From assembly GCF_014205135.1 (NCBI RefSeq), contig NZ_JACHMY010000001.1, forward strand, positions 5,890,001 to 5,954,000: a DNA stretch of 64,000 nucleotides, read 5' to 3'. The position numbers and the translations under genes were made by a program. Position 1 is the first letter of the stretch. Each line of letters begins with the position of its first letter. Source of the stretch: Kribbella italica. GTDB lineage: Bacteria > Actinomycetota > Actinomycetes > Propionibacteriales > Kribbellaceae. Of the stretch, positions 33,044 to 42,589 are shown in pieces. The notes under the pieces were generated by a model. That model did no database searches and was not told where the DNA came from. It saw nothing but the letters and a program-made list of their open reading frames with translations.

Positions 33044-34192
33044 GTGCCGTCCGCCCGACGAAGAGTCCTCCGCACCACCACCAGCCTGGCCACCGCAACC
33101 GCGCTCGCAGTCCTGACCGGAACAGCGGCATCAGCGACCCAGCCCGCCCTCGCCGGAGTGGCGGTATCCGCGGCACAGCCCGCCTTTGGCGGGGTGGCAG
33201 CGTCTGCGACGCGGCCGGCGCTCGGCGATCCGGCGGCCGCGGGCCTCCGCCTTTCTCCCTCCCCGACGAAGCGTGATGGGGCGATGCAGGTGAAGGGCAA
33301 GGCCGGTGGAGTTCTCGGCGAGGAGTGGGGGCCGGACTTCGCCGGTGATCCGGTGAGCTTCGAGGTCGATGCCCGCGGCGACGATCCGCTCAACCCGATC
33401 GGCACCTTCCACGTCGTCCACCGCAATCCGGACGGCAGCCTGGTCGCCGACTTCAGCGGCAAGGTCTCCAGCCTGTACGCCGTCGACGAGGTCGGCATCG
33501 TCACCGGCACGATCGATCGCGCCGAGCACCCCGGCGTACCGCTGGAGTTCGTCGGCAAGGAGATCGCGCTCACGGTGTACGACGGCGGCCGCAAGGGCGA
33601 CCGGATCGGCTGGGTCTGGGGATTCTTCGGCGCCCCGGTCAGCCGCGTCCAGGGCACCGCTCCGCACTTCCCCGTCACCTGGGGCAACTTCAGCGTCCGC
33701 GGTGACGCGGGCCAGCAGTCGTCATCCTCCGCCGGCTCCTCTCCTTCGTCCGAGCGGGTCGAACTGAAGTCGGGCGCCACCGGGACGAACGTGCTCGCGG
33801 TTCTCGGCGGCACCAGCAAGACACCCGAGTTCTCCGGCGATCCGCTGCGCTTCACCGTCGCCGCTCGGATCGCCCTCGGTGACAACGCGCTGCAGGTAAA
33901 GGGCAGTTTCCACGTCACGCACCACAAGCCCGACGGCCGAGTGGTCGCCGACTTCCAGGGCCGCATCACCTGCCTGGCCGTCGGCGTTCCGGTCGGCGTC
34001 GCCACGGGCGTCGTCACCAAGTCCGCCGACCCAGCACTGGTCGGCAAGCCCGTCTCGTTCTCCCTGAAGGACGGCCGCACCGACCGCCTCGGCTGGCTCT
34101 GGGGCTTCAGCTCCACCGACGAGCCGATCACCGACTGCCAGTCGATCACCCCGTTCTACGCCCCCGACTGGGGAGGCCTCGTGGTCCGCTGA
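33044..34192 (+). CDS. Secreted protein with two tandem homologous domains
   Basis: 382 residues from the GTG at 33044, preceded by AAAGGAG. A Sec signal (about 1-32, ending TASA) is followed by three imperfect 13-residue repeats (ATQPALAGVAVSA, AQPAFGGVAASAT, RPALGDPAAAG). Two related beta-rich domains follow (about 85-225 and 250-382). Both contain GDP-(V/L)-F, GTFHVVH/GSFHVTH, a PDG then VVADF/LVADF block, a GxVTGT/ATGVVTK block and DRIGWVWGF/DRLGWLWGF. They are joined by a Ser-rich linker. I do not recognise a named fold or function. Longer upstream frames are shadows of the preceding gene. Confidence 0.85.
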   Translation: MPSARRRVLRTTTSLATATALAVLTGTAASATQPALAGVAVSAAQPAFGGVAASATRPALGDPAAAGLRLSPSPTKRDGAMQVKGKAGGVLGEEWGPDFAGDPVSFEVDARGDDPLNPIGTFHVVHRNPDGSLVADFSGKVSSLYAVDEVGIVTGTIDRAEHPGVPLEFVGKEIALTVYDGGRKGDRIGWVWGFFGAPVSRVQGTAPHFPVTWGNFSVRGDAGQQSSSSAGSSPSSERVELKSGATGTNVLAVLGGTSKTPEFSGDPLRFTVAARIALGDNALQVKGSFHVTHHKPDGRVVADFQGRITCLAVGVPVGVATGVVTKSADPALVGKPVSFSLKDGRTDRLGWLWGFSSTDEPITDCQSITPFYAPDWGGLVVR

Positions 34193-34198
34193 ACAGCA

Positions 34199-34229
34199 AC
34201 GGACCCGCTGCCCAAGGCAGCGGGTCCGT
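34199..34229. terminator. Bidirectional terminator hairpin
   Basis: A 14-bp perfect stem (34199-34212 with 34216-34229) closes a 3-nt CAA loop, between the convergent secreted-protein and fba genes. CTTACTTTTC follows on the plus side. Confidence 0.85.
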
Positions 34230-34255
34230 CAGAACTTACTTTTCTGTGCTCTTGC

Positions 34256-35281
<1,026 letters not shown>

Positions 35282-35444
35282 GTCTCGCGGTACTCCTCAC
35301 AGCAAAGTTCATGTGGGTTGTAGCTCCAGTATTGCGGCCGGGCACCTCGTCGTACTCGGCGGGCCACCTGCTGAGCCGGCCGGGTGACCGGGGAGCGAAC
35401 AGCAGGGAACAGACCAGTGACCCAACAGGACAGGTCCAGTTGGA

Positions 35445-36167
35445 TCAGGTGGAGGAACCGGTCCGCGGGCCACGCGGGGTGAGGGCCATGTGCAACCGGT
35501 AGCGGTCGGCGCGGTAGGCCGACCAGGACAGCTCGACGACCTTGCGGCCGGCGAAGGTCGTGCGCTCGAGGACCAGCAGGGGTGCCCGCCGGGCCACGCC
35601 GAGCACCCGGGCGACATGACCGTCGGCGTTGTCCGCCCGGACGGTCTGCTCACCCGAGGTGACGACGACGTCGTACTCGCTGGCGAAGACGTCGTACAGG
35701 GTGCCGAGCTCGCGGCCGAGCAGGCCGGGGAAGAGCGCGGACGGGTAGTACCCGACCTCGTAGGCCATCGGGGAGGCGTCGGCCGTGCGCAACCGCTCGA
35801 CCCGGATCACCTTCGTGCCCTTCGCGACCCGCAGCCCCTTGGCCGTCTCGTCGGAGGCCTCGATCTCGGTGGCCGACAGCACCACCGTGCCGGGCTCCAG
35901 CCCCCGGGCCCGCATCTCGCGGGAGAACGAGGTCAGGTGCAGCTGGGAGTCGACCTGCGGCCCGGTGACGAAGGTCCCCTTGCCGTGCACGCGTTCCAGC
36001 GCGCCGGACTCGACCAGATCGCTGATCGCCTGCCGGACGGTCACCCGGGAAACGTTCAGCTTGTCCACCAGGGCGCGCTCGGACGGGATCGGGTCGCCGG
36101 GGTGCAGCTCGACGTCGATCAGCCGTTCCAGCACCGACCGGACCTGGGCCCGCTTGGTAGCCACCAT
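35445..36167 (-). CDS. GntR/HutC-family regulator (DasR/NagR-like)
   Basis: 240 residues. The N-terminal winged helix is classic GntR: IPSERALVDKLNVSRVTVRQAISDLVESGALERVHGKGTFV (about 27-67). The C-terminal UTRA effector domain (about 85-235) includes VIRVERLRTADASPMAYEVGYYP and VLERTTFAGRKVVELSWSAYRADRYRLHMAL. DasR/NagR-type members bind phosphorylated amino sugars. It is divergent from a SIS-domain amino-sugar enzyme, which makes that effector class likely. Whether it is a global DasR or a local paralogue cannot be told here. Confidence 0.9.
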   Translation of the reverse strand: MVATKRAQVRSVLERLIDVELHPGDPIPSERALVDKLNVSRVTVRQAISDLVESGALERVHGKGTFVTGPQVDSQLHLTSFSREMRARGLEPGTVVLSATEIEASDETAKGLRVAKGTKVIRVERLRTADASPMAYEVGYYPSALFPGLLGRELGTLYDVFASEYDVVVTSGEQTVRADNADGHVARVLGVARRAPLLVLERTTFAGRKVVELSWSAYRADRYRLHMALTPRGPRTGSST

Positions 36168-36255
36168 CGAAACTCGATCCTCCAGACCATCGGCGTTGCC
36201 CGCGGGGGTGCCCCGGACGACCGCTCACTGCTATCGTGCGCAGCATACCTGTTAA

Positions 36256-36271
36256 GACCAGATAGGACCAG
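36256..36271. promoter_or_regulatory. Candidate GntR operator overlapping the SIS gene start
   Basis: GACCAG occurs at 36256-36261 and again at 36266-36271, one helical turn apart, resembling half-sites of the DasR-type word TGGTCTAGACCA. The second copy overlaps the GTG start at 36271. They lie between the GntR gene and the divergent SIS gene. Confidence 0.45.
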
Positions 36272-37329
36272 TGATCCCAGTGGTGTCTGTCCCCGCCCCT
36301 GCCACCCAGATGGCACGCGAGATCGCCGAGCAGCCGGCCGCCTTGGCCGCGACGTTCGAGCACGTGCTGCCCAGCCGGCACGATGTCACCCGGCTCGCGG
36401 CCGGGCGCCGGAACGTGATCTTTCTCGCCCGGGGCTCGTCCGACAACGCCGGGGTCTACGGCCGCTACCTGACCGAGATCCACGCCGGCCGGCAGGCCTC
36501 GCTCGCGGCGCCGTCCGTGGCGACGCTGTACGGCGCGAACCTCGACCTGTCGAACTCGCTGGTCGTCGCGGTCAGCCAGTCCGGCGCCACGCAGGAGATC
36601 GTCGACACCGCGGAGTGGGCCAAGCGGAACGGGGCCGCGATCGTTGGGATCACCAACGATGCGGACAGCCCGCTGGCGTCGACCGCCGATGTCGCGCTGA
36701 TCACGCAGGCCGGCCAGGAGCTGGCGGTGCCGGCGACGAAGACGTACACGACGCAGCTCGCAGCGATCACGGTCGCTGTCGACGCGCTGGCGCAGAAGCC
36801 GGGGACGCTGGACGCCGATATCGCTCGCGTCCCCGACGCTGCGGCGAAGATGCTCGAAGGCTCGGTTGAGGCCGCTGCTGACCTGCTCGCCGGTGCTCAT
36901 GACGTCCTCTCCAGTGGTCGAGGCTTGACCTTCGGCACCACCCTTGAGGTCGCCCTCAAGCTCGAGGAGACCTGCCTGCAGCCGGTCCGGGGCCTTTCGT
37001 ACGCCGACCTCAAGCACGGCCCCATCGCGGTCGTCGACGCCGACCTCGTCACCATCCTGGTCGCCGCCGCCGACGGCCCGGCGCTGCCCGGCATGACCGA
37101 GCTCGCCTCGATCGTCCGCGAGAAGGGCAGCAAGATCCTCGGCATCGGCGGCGACGCCAAGTTCGCCTCCCTCTGCGACGTGAACCTGGCCGGCCCGGAT
37201 CTCCCCGAAACCCTCGCCCCACTGGCGCTGGTGATCCCCGCCCAACGAGCCATCGAAGCCCTAGCCCGCAAACTCGGCCTCGACCCCGACGCCCCCCGAG
37301 GCCTCCGCAAGGTCACCCAGACAGACTGA
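36271..37329 (+). CDS. SIS-domain amino-sugar phosphate deaminase/isomerase
   Basis: 352 residues with two SIS domains and no glutaminase domain. Sugar-phosphate-binding blocks match the isomerase half of GlmS and the NagB-II/AgaS group: FLARGSSDNAG (about 51-61), VAVSQSGATQEIVDTA (about 96-111), VPATKTYTTQ, and SYADLKHGPIAVV (about 247-259). The likely reaction is deamination/isomerisation of glucosamine-6-phosphate or a related amino sugar. The GTG at 36271 is used; an ATG at 36310 (MAREIAEQP) is a strong alternative. Probably repressed by the divergent GntR regulator. Confidence 0.88.
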   Translation: MIPVVSVPAPATQMAREIAEQPAALAATFEHVLPSRHDVTRLAAGRRNVIFLARGSSDNAGVYGRYLTEIHAGRQASLAAPSVATLYGANLDLSNSLVVAVSQSGATQEIVDTAEWAKRNGAAIVGITNDADSPLASTADVALITQAGQELAVPATKTYTTQLAAITVAVDALAQKPGTLDADIARVPDAAAKMLEGSVEAAADLLAGAHDVLSSGRGLTFGTTLEVALKLEETCLQPVRGLSYADLKHGPIAVVDADLVTILVAAADGPALPGMTELASIVREKGSKILGIGGDAKFASLCDVNLAGPDLPETLAPLALVIPAQRAIEALARKLGLDPDAPRGLRKVTQTD

Positions 37330-37356
37330 CCGCCCGAGCTACAGCCCGGCACGCGT

Positions 37357-37592
37357 GCGGCCGGAAACAGTTGTTGACGAGGTAGCCGCCCGGCGGGTCG
37401 CCGGGCGGCGGGCGCTCGGCGACCATGCGGCCGGAAACGTCCCCTGCGGCTGATGCCGCGGCGGCCGGAAAACAGAAGTTGACGAGGTGGCCGACCGTCG
37501 GGTCGCCGGGCGGCGGCGCCCGGCGTCCATGCGGCCGGAGACGTCCCCTATGGCTGATGCCGCGGCGGCCGGAACAGATGTTGCGGGGTAAC
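37357..37592. repeat. 104-bp tandem repeat (two units and part of a third)
   Basis: Unit 1 is 37357-37460 and unit 2 is 37461-37564. Each is exactly 104 bp, and they differ by about ten substitutions plus two compensating single-base indels. A third copy begins at 37565 (GCGGCCGGAACAGATGTTG) and decays within about 28 bp. Each unit itself contains GCGGCCGGA twice, about 70 bp apart. Confidence 0.88.
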
Positions 37593-37880
37593 CGGCGCAG
37601 TTGTGGCGAGGTAGTCGGCGGCAGGTGGCCGGGGCGGGGCGGGGGCGTGGTGGTCGGCGCAGCTGTGGCGAGGTAGTCGGCGACAGGTGGCGCGGGGGCC
37701 GGATGTGGCGGTCGGCGCAGCTATCGCGAAGTAGCCGGCGGCAGGTGGCGCCGGGCGGGGACTGGGCGTGGCTGTCGGCGCACCTGTGGTAGGTAGTCGG
37801 CGGCAGTGGCGCGAGGACCGGGTGTTGTGGTCGGCACAGCTGTTGCGAAGCGGTCGGCGGCAGGTGCTCGGGCTGACGCC
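37593..37880. repeat. About 60-bp tandem repeat, five degenerate units
   Basis: Units begin with CGGCGCAG or a one-base variant at 37593, 37655, 37713, 37776 and 37832 (spacing 62, 58, 63 and 56 bp). The shared order is CGGCGCAG-CTGTGGCGAGGTAGTCGG-CGGCAGGTGGC, then a variable G-rich part. It directly follows the 104-bp block. Confidence 0.82.
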
Positions 37881-37915
37881 CCTCGCTTCCTGGTTCGCGC
37901 CCGGAAGCGGGGCGC

Positions 37916-38698
37916 TCAGATGCGGCCTCGTTGGCGTAGGGCGGTGCCGATTTGTTCTGCGCAGGCCCGCAAGGGTTTGAGGGTCTCCGTCTTGAGGGCT
38001 GACTTGGTGCTGCGGGACGCGTGGGCCGAGACGTTCAGGGCGGCAGCTGCTCGGCCGCGGGAGTCCAGGATCGGGACGGCGATCGATCGCAGGCCCAGCT
38101 CCAGCTCCTGGTCGACCAGGGCGTAGCCCTCCTCACCGGCCCGGCGCACCGCGTCGCGCAGTTCGCTCGGTGAGGTCAGGGTGTGCTCGGTGTGCTGCTC
38201 GGTCTCCACCGACTCCACGTACGCCGTCAGCTCGTTCTCGGGAAGCCCGGCGAGCAGCACCCGGCCCATCGACGTCGCGTACGCCGGCAGCCGGGCTCCG
38301 ACGCCCAGTGCGACCGTCATGATCCGCCGCGTCGGCACGCGGGCGACGTACACGATGTCGGGCAGGTCCAGTGTCGCGATCGAGCAGGATTCGCGGGTCT
38401 GCGCGCTCAGCTCCTCCATGAAGGGCCCGGCGATGTCGCCCAGGTCCAGCGACGACAGGTACGCCCAGCCCAGCGCCAGCACGCGCGGCGTCAGCGCGAA
38501 GCGCCGTCCGTCGCTGCGCACGTACCCGAGCTGCTCCAGCGTCAGCAGGATCCGCCGGGCGGTCGCGGGCGTGATGCCGACGTCGCGGGCGACCTCGCTG
38601 AGCGTCAGCGACGGCGTGTCCGCCGAGAACGCACGGATCACCGCCAGCCCACGCTCGAGCCCCTGCAGGAACGTGCCTGTGGACGCGTCACCGGACAT
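37916..38698 (-). CDS. IclR-family regulator (PcaR/PobR-like)
   Basis: 260 residues. The N-terminal winged helix is at about 10-72 (LERGLAVIRAFSADTPSLTLSEVARDVGITPATARRILLTLEQLGYVRSDGRRFALT). The effector domain follows (SCSIATLDLPDIVYVARVPTRRIMTV; LPAYATSMGRVLLA; GYALVDQELELGLRSIAVPI), all typical of PcaR/PobR proteins. It is divergent from the 3-oxoadipate/hydroxyquinol operon and a paired operator lies in the gap. A pathway intermediate such as 3-oxoadipate is the probable effector, by analogy. Confidence 0.93.
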   Translation of the reverse strand: MSGDASTGTFLQGLERGLAVIRAFSADTPSLTLSEVARDVGITPATARRILLTLEQLGYVRSDGRRFALTPRVLALGWAYLSSLDLGDIAGPFMEELSAQTRESCSIATLDLPDIVYVARVPTRRIMTVALGVGARLPAYATSMGRVLLAGLPENELTAYVESVETEQHTEHTLTSPSELRDAVRRAGEEGYALVDQELELGLRSIAVPILDSRGRAAAALNVSAHASRSTKSALKTETLKPLRACAEQIGTALRQRGRI

Positions 38699-38706
38699 CG
38701 GCTAGC

Positions 38707-38742
38707 CTTTTCGTTGAAAGAAGAACTTTTCGCTGAGCGAAA
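38707..38742. promoter_or_regulatory. Paired operator of the IclR-controlled operon
   Basis: TTTCGCTGAGCGAAA (38728-38742) has perfect 6-bp arms. A related sequence TTTCGTTGAAAG starts at 38709, 19 bp earlier. Both lie in the 60-bp gap between the IclR gene and the first CoA-transferase gene. Confidence 0.65.
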
Positions 38743-38758
38743 TCCTAGCGGAGCTTCG

Positions 38759-39577
38759 ATGCCGAGTCCAGTTCCTCTCACCGACGCCGTCGCCGAGCAC
38801 GTGCACGACGGGGACACCGTCGCGCTCGAGGGCTTCACGCACCTGATCCCGTTCGCCGCCGCGCACGAGATCGCCCGTCAGGGCCGTCGCCATCTGACCC
38901 TGGTCCGGATGACGCCGGACCTCGTCTACGACCAGCTGATCGGGCTCGGCGTCGCCGACAAGCTCGTCTTCTCGTACGGCGGCAACCCGGGCGTCGGCTC
39001 ACTCCACCGGCTGCGCGACGCCGTCGAGAACGCCTGGCCGCACCCGCTCGCGGTGCACGAGCACAGCCACGCCGGGCTCGCGAACGCGTACTCGGCCGGC
39101 GCCGCGCGGCTGCCGTTCGCCGTACTGCGGGGCTACCGCGGCACCGATCTCGAGCAGCAGCGCGACATCATCTCCAGGGTCACCTGCCCGTTCACCGGCG
39201 AGGAACTGGCCGCGGTGAAGGCGGTCAACCCCGACGTCACCGTGATCCACGCGCAGCTCGCCGACCGCGACGGCAACGTGATGCTCTGGGGCATCACCGG
39301 CGTCCAGCGCGAGGCCGTGCTGGCGGCGGACCGGGCGATCGTCACCGTCGAGGAGGTCGTCGACGAGTTCCCCGAGCGGACCGGCGCGGTGATCCTGCCG
39401 AGCTGGGTGCTCGCCGCGGTCTGCGTCGTGCCGAACGGCGCCTGGCCGTCGTACGCCGCCGGCTACTCGGTACGCGACAACGACTTCTACCAGCGCTGGG
39501 ACGCGATCGCGCGGGACCGGGAGTCCTTCCTGGCCTGGGCCGCGGAGAACGACCTGAAGGAGAGCGCCGATGTCTGA
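38759..39577 (+). CDS. pcaI: 3-oxoadipate CoA-transferase, subunit A
   Basis: 272 residues from the ATG at 38759. Class I CoA-transferase alpha subunit: DAVAEHVHDGDTVALEGFTHLIPFAAAHEIARQG and the glycine-rich LVFSYGGNPGVGSLHRLRDAVE. With the beta subunit encoded next, it moves CoA from succinyl-CoA to 3-oxoadipate. It is the first gene of a six-gene operon; the next start lies 8 nt inside its 3' end. The N-terminus rules out the much longer upstream frame. Confidence 0.92.
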   Translation: MPSPVPLTDAVAEHVHDGDTVALEGFTHLIPFAAAHEIARQGRRHLTLVRMTPDLVYDQLIGLGVADKLVFSYGGNPGVGSLHRLRDAVENAWPHPLAVHEHSHAGLANAYSAGAARLPFAVLRGYRGTDLEQQRDIISRVTCPFTGEELAAVKAVNPDVTVIHAQLADRDGNVMLWGITGVQREAVLAADRAIVTVEEVVDEFPERTGAVILPSWVLAAVCVVPNGAWPSYAAGYSVRDNDFYQRWDAIARDRESFLAWAAENDLKESADV

Positions 39578-40322
39578 GTGGGACAGCGCCGAGATGATGA
39601 ACGTCGCGGCCGCGCGCGAGCTGTACGACGGCGACGTCTGCCTGGTCGGGGTCGGGCCGCCGAACCTCGCGGCCAATCTCGCGCGCCACACGCACGCGCC
39701 GAACTGCCGGCTGGTCTACGAATCGGGAGCGATCGACGCGAAGCCGCGGCGGCTGCCGCTGTCGATCGGCGACGACGACCTGGCCGCGACCGCGACCGCG
39801 GTGGTGTCGGTGCCGGAGATGTTCAACTTCTGGGTCGGCGCCGGACGGATCGACGTCGGGTTCCTCGGCGCCGCTCAGCTCGACCGGTTCGGCAATATCA
39901 ACACCACGGTGATCGGCGACCACGCGCACCCGAAGGTGCGGCTGCCCGGAGCGGGCGGCGCGCCGGAGATCGCGGCGGCCGCGCGGCGGGTGATCGTGAT
40001 CGTGAAGCAGTCGCCGCGGACGTTCGTGGAGACCGTCGACTTCGTCTCCTCGGTCGGTTACGGGCCGACCGGGCAGGAACGTGAGGCGCCCGGCGCGGGG
40101 CCGACGCTCGTGATCACCGATCATGGCGTACTGGAGCCGGATCCGGTGACGCACGAGCTGACGATGACGCGGTTGCATCCTGGGGTGACGGTCGAGCAGG
40201 CGGTCGCGGCGACGGGGTGGACGCTGAAGGTTGCCGACAGCATCGAAGAGGTGCCGGCGCCGACCGAGCACGAGCTGACCGTACTGCGGAAGCTGCGCGA
40301 CCGGGAGCCGATCGATGCCTGA
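39570..40322 (+). CDS. pcaJ: 3-oxoadipate CoA-transferase, subunit B
   Basis: 250 residues. The beta-subunit active site is visible: RLVYESGAIDA with the catalytic Glu of the ESGA motif near residue 52. GFLGAAQLDRFGNINTTVIGD and RRVIVIVKQSPRTFVETVDFVSSVGYG follow. It pairs with the upstream subunit. It overlaps both neighbours by 8 nt, so translation is probably coupled. Confidence 0.93.
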   Translation: MSEWDSAEMMNVAAARELYDGDVCLVGVGPPNLAANLARHTHAPNCRLVYESGAIDAKPRRLPLSIGDDDLAATATAVVSVPEMFNFWVGAGRIDVGFLGAAQLDRFGNINTTVIGDHAHPKVRLPGAGGAPEIAAAARRVIVIVKQSPRTFVETVDFVSSVGYGPTGQEREAPGAGPTLVITDHGVLEPDPVTHELTMTRLHPGVTVEQAVAATGWTLKVADSIEEVPAPTEHELTVLRKLRDREPIDA

Positions 40323-41376
40323 ATCCTTTGTGCACACGGGGTTTTCGAGCCGGGTGGTCTTCGGGGCTGGGACGTTGGACCAAGTTGCCGTCGAGGTGGA
40401 ACTACTTGAGATCTCGAGAGCGCTGATAATTGCTACGGGGTCTGCTCGGGACTCGGCGGATGTTGTCCAGCTGGGCCTCGGGGATCGGTTCGCGGGGCGG
40501 ATCGACGAGGTGCGGCAGCACGTGCCGATCGAGCGGGCCGAGGCGGCGCGGTCGAAAGCCGAGGAGATCAAGGCGGACGGGATCGTGGCGATCGGCGGTG
40601 GGTCCGCGATCGGGCTGGCGAAGGCGATCGCGCTCACCAGCGGACTGCCGATCGTCGCCGTACCGACCACGTACGCCGGGTCGGAGATGACGCCGGTCTG
40701 GGGCCAGACCGCCGACGGCAGCAAGACCACCGGCACCGATCTCGCCGTACTCCCCCGGACCGTCGTCTACGATCCCGTGCTCAGCCGCGGCCTGCCGCTC
40801 GCCGTCACCGCGGCCAGCGTCGCGAACGCGCTGGCCCACTGCGTCGAGGCCACCTGGACGGTCAAGGCCGATCCGATCACCGAGGTCACCGCGGTCGAAG
40901 GCGCACGGGCCCTGCGCGACGGGCTGCTCGCCGTCATCGAGGACCTGCACGATTTGGATGCCCGAGGCAACCTTCTGTACGGCGCAAGCCTGGCCGGATC
41001 GGCACTGGCCTCGGCCGGGACCGGCCTGCACCACAAGCTCTGCCACCTGCTCGGCGGCACCTACGGCCTCCCCCACGCCGAGACGCACGCGGCAGTCCTT
41101 CCCCACGCCACGGCCTTGAAGGCCGTTCCCCGGGCGAGAGCCCGCTTGGAAGCCGCACTGCAGACCGACGATCTGGCGACCGGCTTGTACGACCTGTTCA
41201 CCACGGCCGGCGTCCCGACCAGCCTGCACGCCCTGGGGCTGACCGAGGACCAGCTGAAGGAAGCCATCCACACCTTCGCGGAGAGCAACCCGACGCTGAT
41301 CGACGAGCCCGCCCTGACCGCACTGCTCACCCGCGCCTGGGCCGGTGAACGACCCGCGGAAGGGAGCACCCCATGA
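40315..41376 (+). CDS. Maleylacetate reductase
   Basis: 353 residues, an iron-type alcohol-dehydrogenase-family protein of maleylacetate-reductase length. It reduces maleylacetate to 3-oxoadipate with NAD(P)H. Family blocks: VVFGAGTL, VAIGGGSAIGLAKAIAL (cofactor), IVAVPTTYAGSEMTPVWG, NALAHCVEA and TGLHHKLCHLLGGTYGLPHAETHAAVLPH. The last carries metal/substrate histidines. It links the dioxygenase product to the CoA-transferase within the same operon. Confidence 0.94.
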   Translation: MPESFVHTGFSSRVVFGAGTLDQVAVEVELLEISRALIIATGSARDSADVVQLGLGDRFAGRIDEVRQHVPIERAEAARSKAEEIKADGIVAIGGGSAIGLAKAIALTSGLPIVAVPTTYAGSEMTPVWGQTADGSKTTGTDLAVLPRTVVYDPVLSRGLPLAVTAASVANALAHCVEATWTVKADPITEVTAVEGARALRDGLLAVIEDLHDLDARGNLLYGASLAGSALASAGTGLHHKLCHLLGGTYGLPHAETHAAVLPHATALKAVPRARARLEAALQTDDLATGLYDLFTTAGVPTSLHALGLTEDQLKEAIHTFAESNPTLIDEPALTALLTRAWAGERPAEGSTP

Positions 41377-42578
41377 AGTCCGCCTCCTTGTACGACGCGG
41401 TCCGCACCCCGGTCGGCAAACTGGGCGGTGCGCTGTCCGGCGGGCGCCCTGACGATCTCGCCGCCGTCACCTTGCGCGAACTACTGGTCCGCCATCCCGG
41501 TCTCGACCCAGCCGAGATCGACGACGTGTTCCTCGGGAACGCCAACGGCGCCGGGGAGGAGAACCGGGACGTCGCACGGATGGCCGCACTGCTGGCGGGC
41601 TTCCCCCCGAGCGTCCCCGGTACGACGGTCAACCGTCTCTGCGGATCAGGCCTCGAAGCAGCGATCCAAGCAGCACGAGCAATCGAGACCGGCGACGCGG
41701 GACTGGTCGTCGCCGGCGGCGTCGAGTCGATGAGCCGCGCGCCCTGGGTGCTGCCGAAGCCCGACAGGGCCTTCCCACACGGGAACATGACCGCGGAGTC
41801 GACCTCGCTCGGCTGGCGGCTGATCAACCCACGCATGCCGAAGGAGTGGACCGTCTCCCTCGGCGAGGCGACCGAGCAGCTCGCCGAGAAGTACGGCGTC
41901 ACCCGCGAGGCGCAGGACCTGTTCGCCCTGGAGTCGCACGAGAAGGCCGCGAAGGCCTGGGCGGCCGGGACGTTCGACAGCGAGATCGTGCCCTGGGAGC
42001 AGCTCGCCCCGATCCTGCCCAGAACAGCCAACAAGCTGACCCGCGACGAATCGATCCGCGAGGGCGGCACCCCCGAGGTGATGGCCAAGCTCCAACCGGC
42101 CTTCCGCGACGGCGGCACGGTCACCGCAGGCAACGCCTCGACCCTGAACGACGGCGCGTCCGCCGTACTGATCGGTGACGAGCAGACCGCGCAGCGCCTC
42201 GGCATCAACCCGCTGGCCCGGATCGTCAGCCGTGGAGTGCACGGCGTCGAGCCGCAGTACTTCGGCATCGGCCCGGTCGAGGCGTCCCGCAAGGCGCTCG
42301 CGAAGGCCGGCATCGGCTGGGACGACCTGAAGCTGGTCGAGCTGAACGAGGCGTACGCCGCGCAGAGCCTGGCCTGCCTGGGCGAGTGGCCCGAGCTGGA
42401 CCGCGCGAAGGTCAACGTGAACGGCGGAGCGATCGCGCTCGGTCACCCGCTGGGCAGCTCCGGCACACGGATTCTCACCACCCTCGCGCACGAGTTGCAC
42501 CGGCGCGGCGGTGGCTACGGTCTGGCGACGCTGTGCATCGGCGTCGGCCAGGGACTGGCGATGGTGATCGAGGCATGA
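41373..42578 (+). CDS. pcaF: 3-oxoadipyl-CoA thiolase
   Basis: 401 residues, a full thiolase. The nucleophilic Cys is in NRLCGSGLEA (about residue 90), the base His in GGAIALGHPLGSSGTR, and the second Cys in ATLCIGVGQG (about 390). It cleaves 3-oxoadipyl-CoA with CoA to succinyl-CoA and acetyl-CoA. The assignment to 3-oxoadipyl rather than acetoacetyl substrate rests on its position between maleylacetate reductase and the dioxygenase. ATGA overlap with the upstream stop. Confidence 0.92.
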   Translation: MKSASLYDAVRTPVGKLGGALSGGRPDDLAAVTLRELLVRHPGLDPAEIDDVFLGNANGAGEENRDVARMAALLAGFPPSVPGTTVNRLCGSGLEAAIQAARAIETGDAGLVVAGGVESMSRAPWVLPKPDRAFPHGNMTAESTSLGWRLINPRMPKEWTVSLGEATEQLAEKYGVTREAQDLFALESHEKAAKAWAAGTFDSEIVPWEQLAPILPRTANKLTRDESIREGGTPEVMAKLQPAFRDGGTVTAGNASTLNDGASAVLIGDEQTAQRLGINPLARIVSRGVHGVEPQYFGIGPVEASRKALAKAGIGWDDLKLVELNEAYAAQSLACLGEWPELDRAKVNVNGGAIALGHPLGSSGTRILTTLAHELHRRGGGYGLATLCIGVGQGLAMVIEA

Positions 42579-42589
42579 GGAGCGAAGGC

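Larger units (their letters stand above)
37330..37915. other. 586-bp non-coding region filled with tandem repeats
   Basis: The region between the SIS gene and the IclR gene is almost entirely two tandem-repeat blocks (separate entries). The short open frames across it simply translate the repeats and lack ribosome-binding sites. I see no terminator with a T-run. Confidence 0.75.

Noticed and set aside
32419-34149. 576-residue minus-strand frame opposite the AbiEi-like and secreted-protein genes
   Set aside because: Its translation is low-complexity Ser/Arg/Thr, while the plus-strand frames have signal peptide, ribosome-binding site and internal homology.
37425-37980. Three short plus-strand open frames within the minisatellite
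   Set aside because: They only translate the repeats and have no ribosome-binding site.
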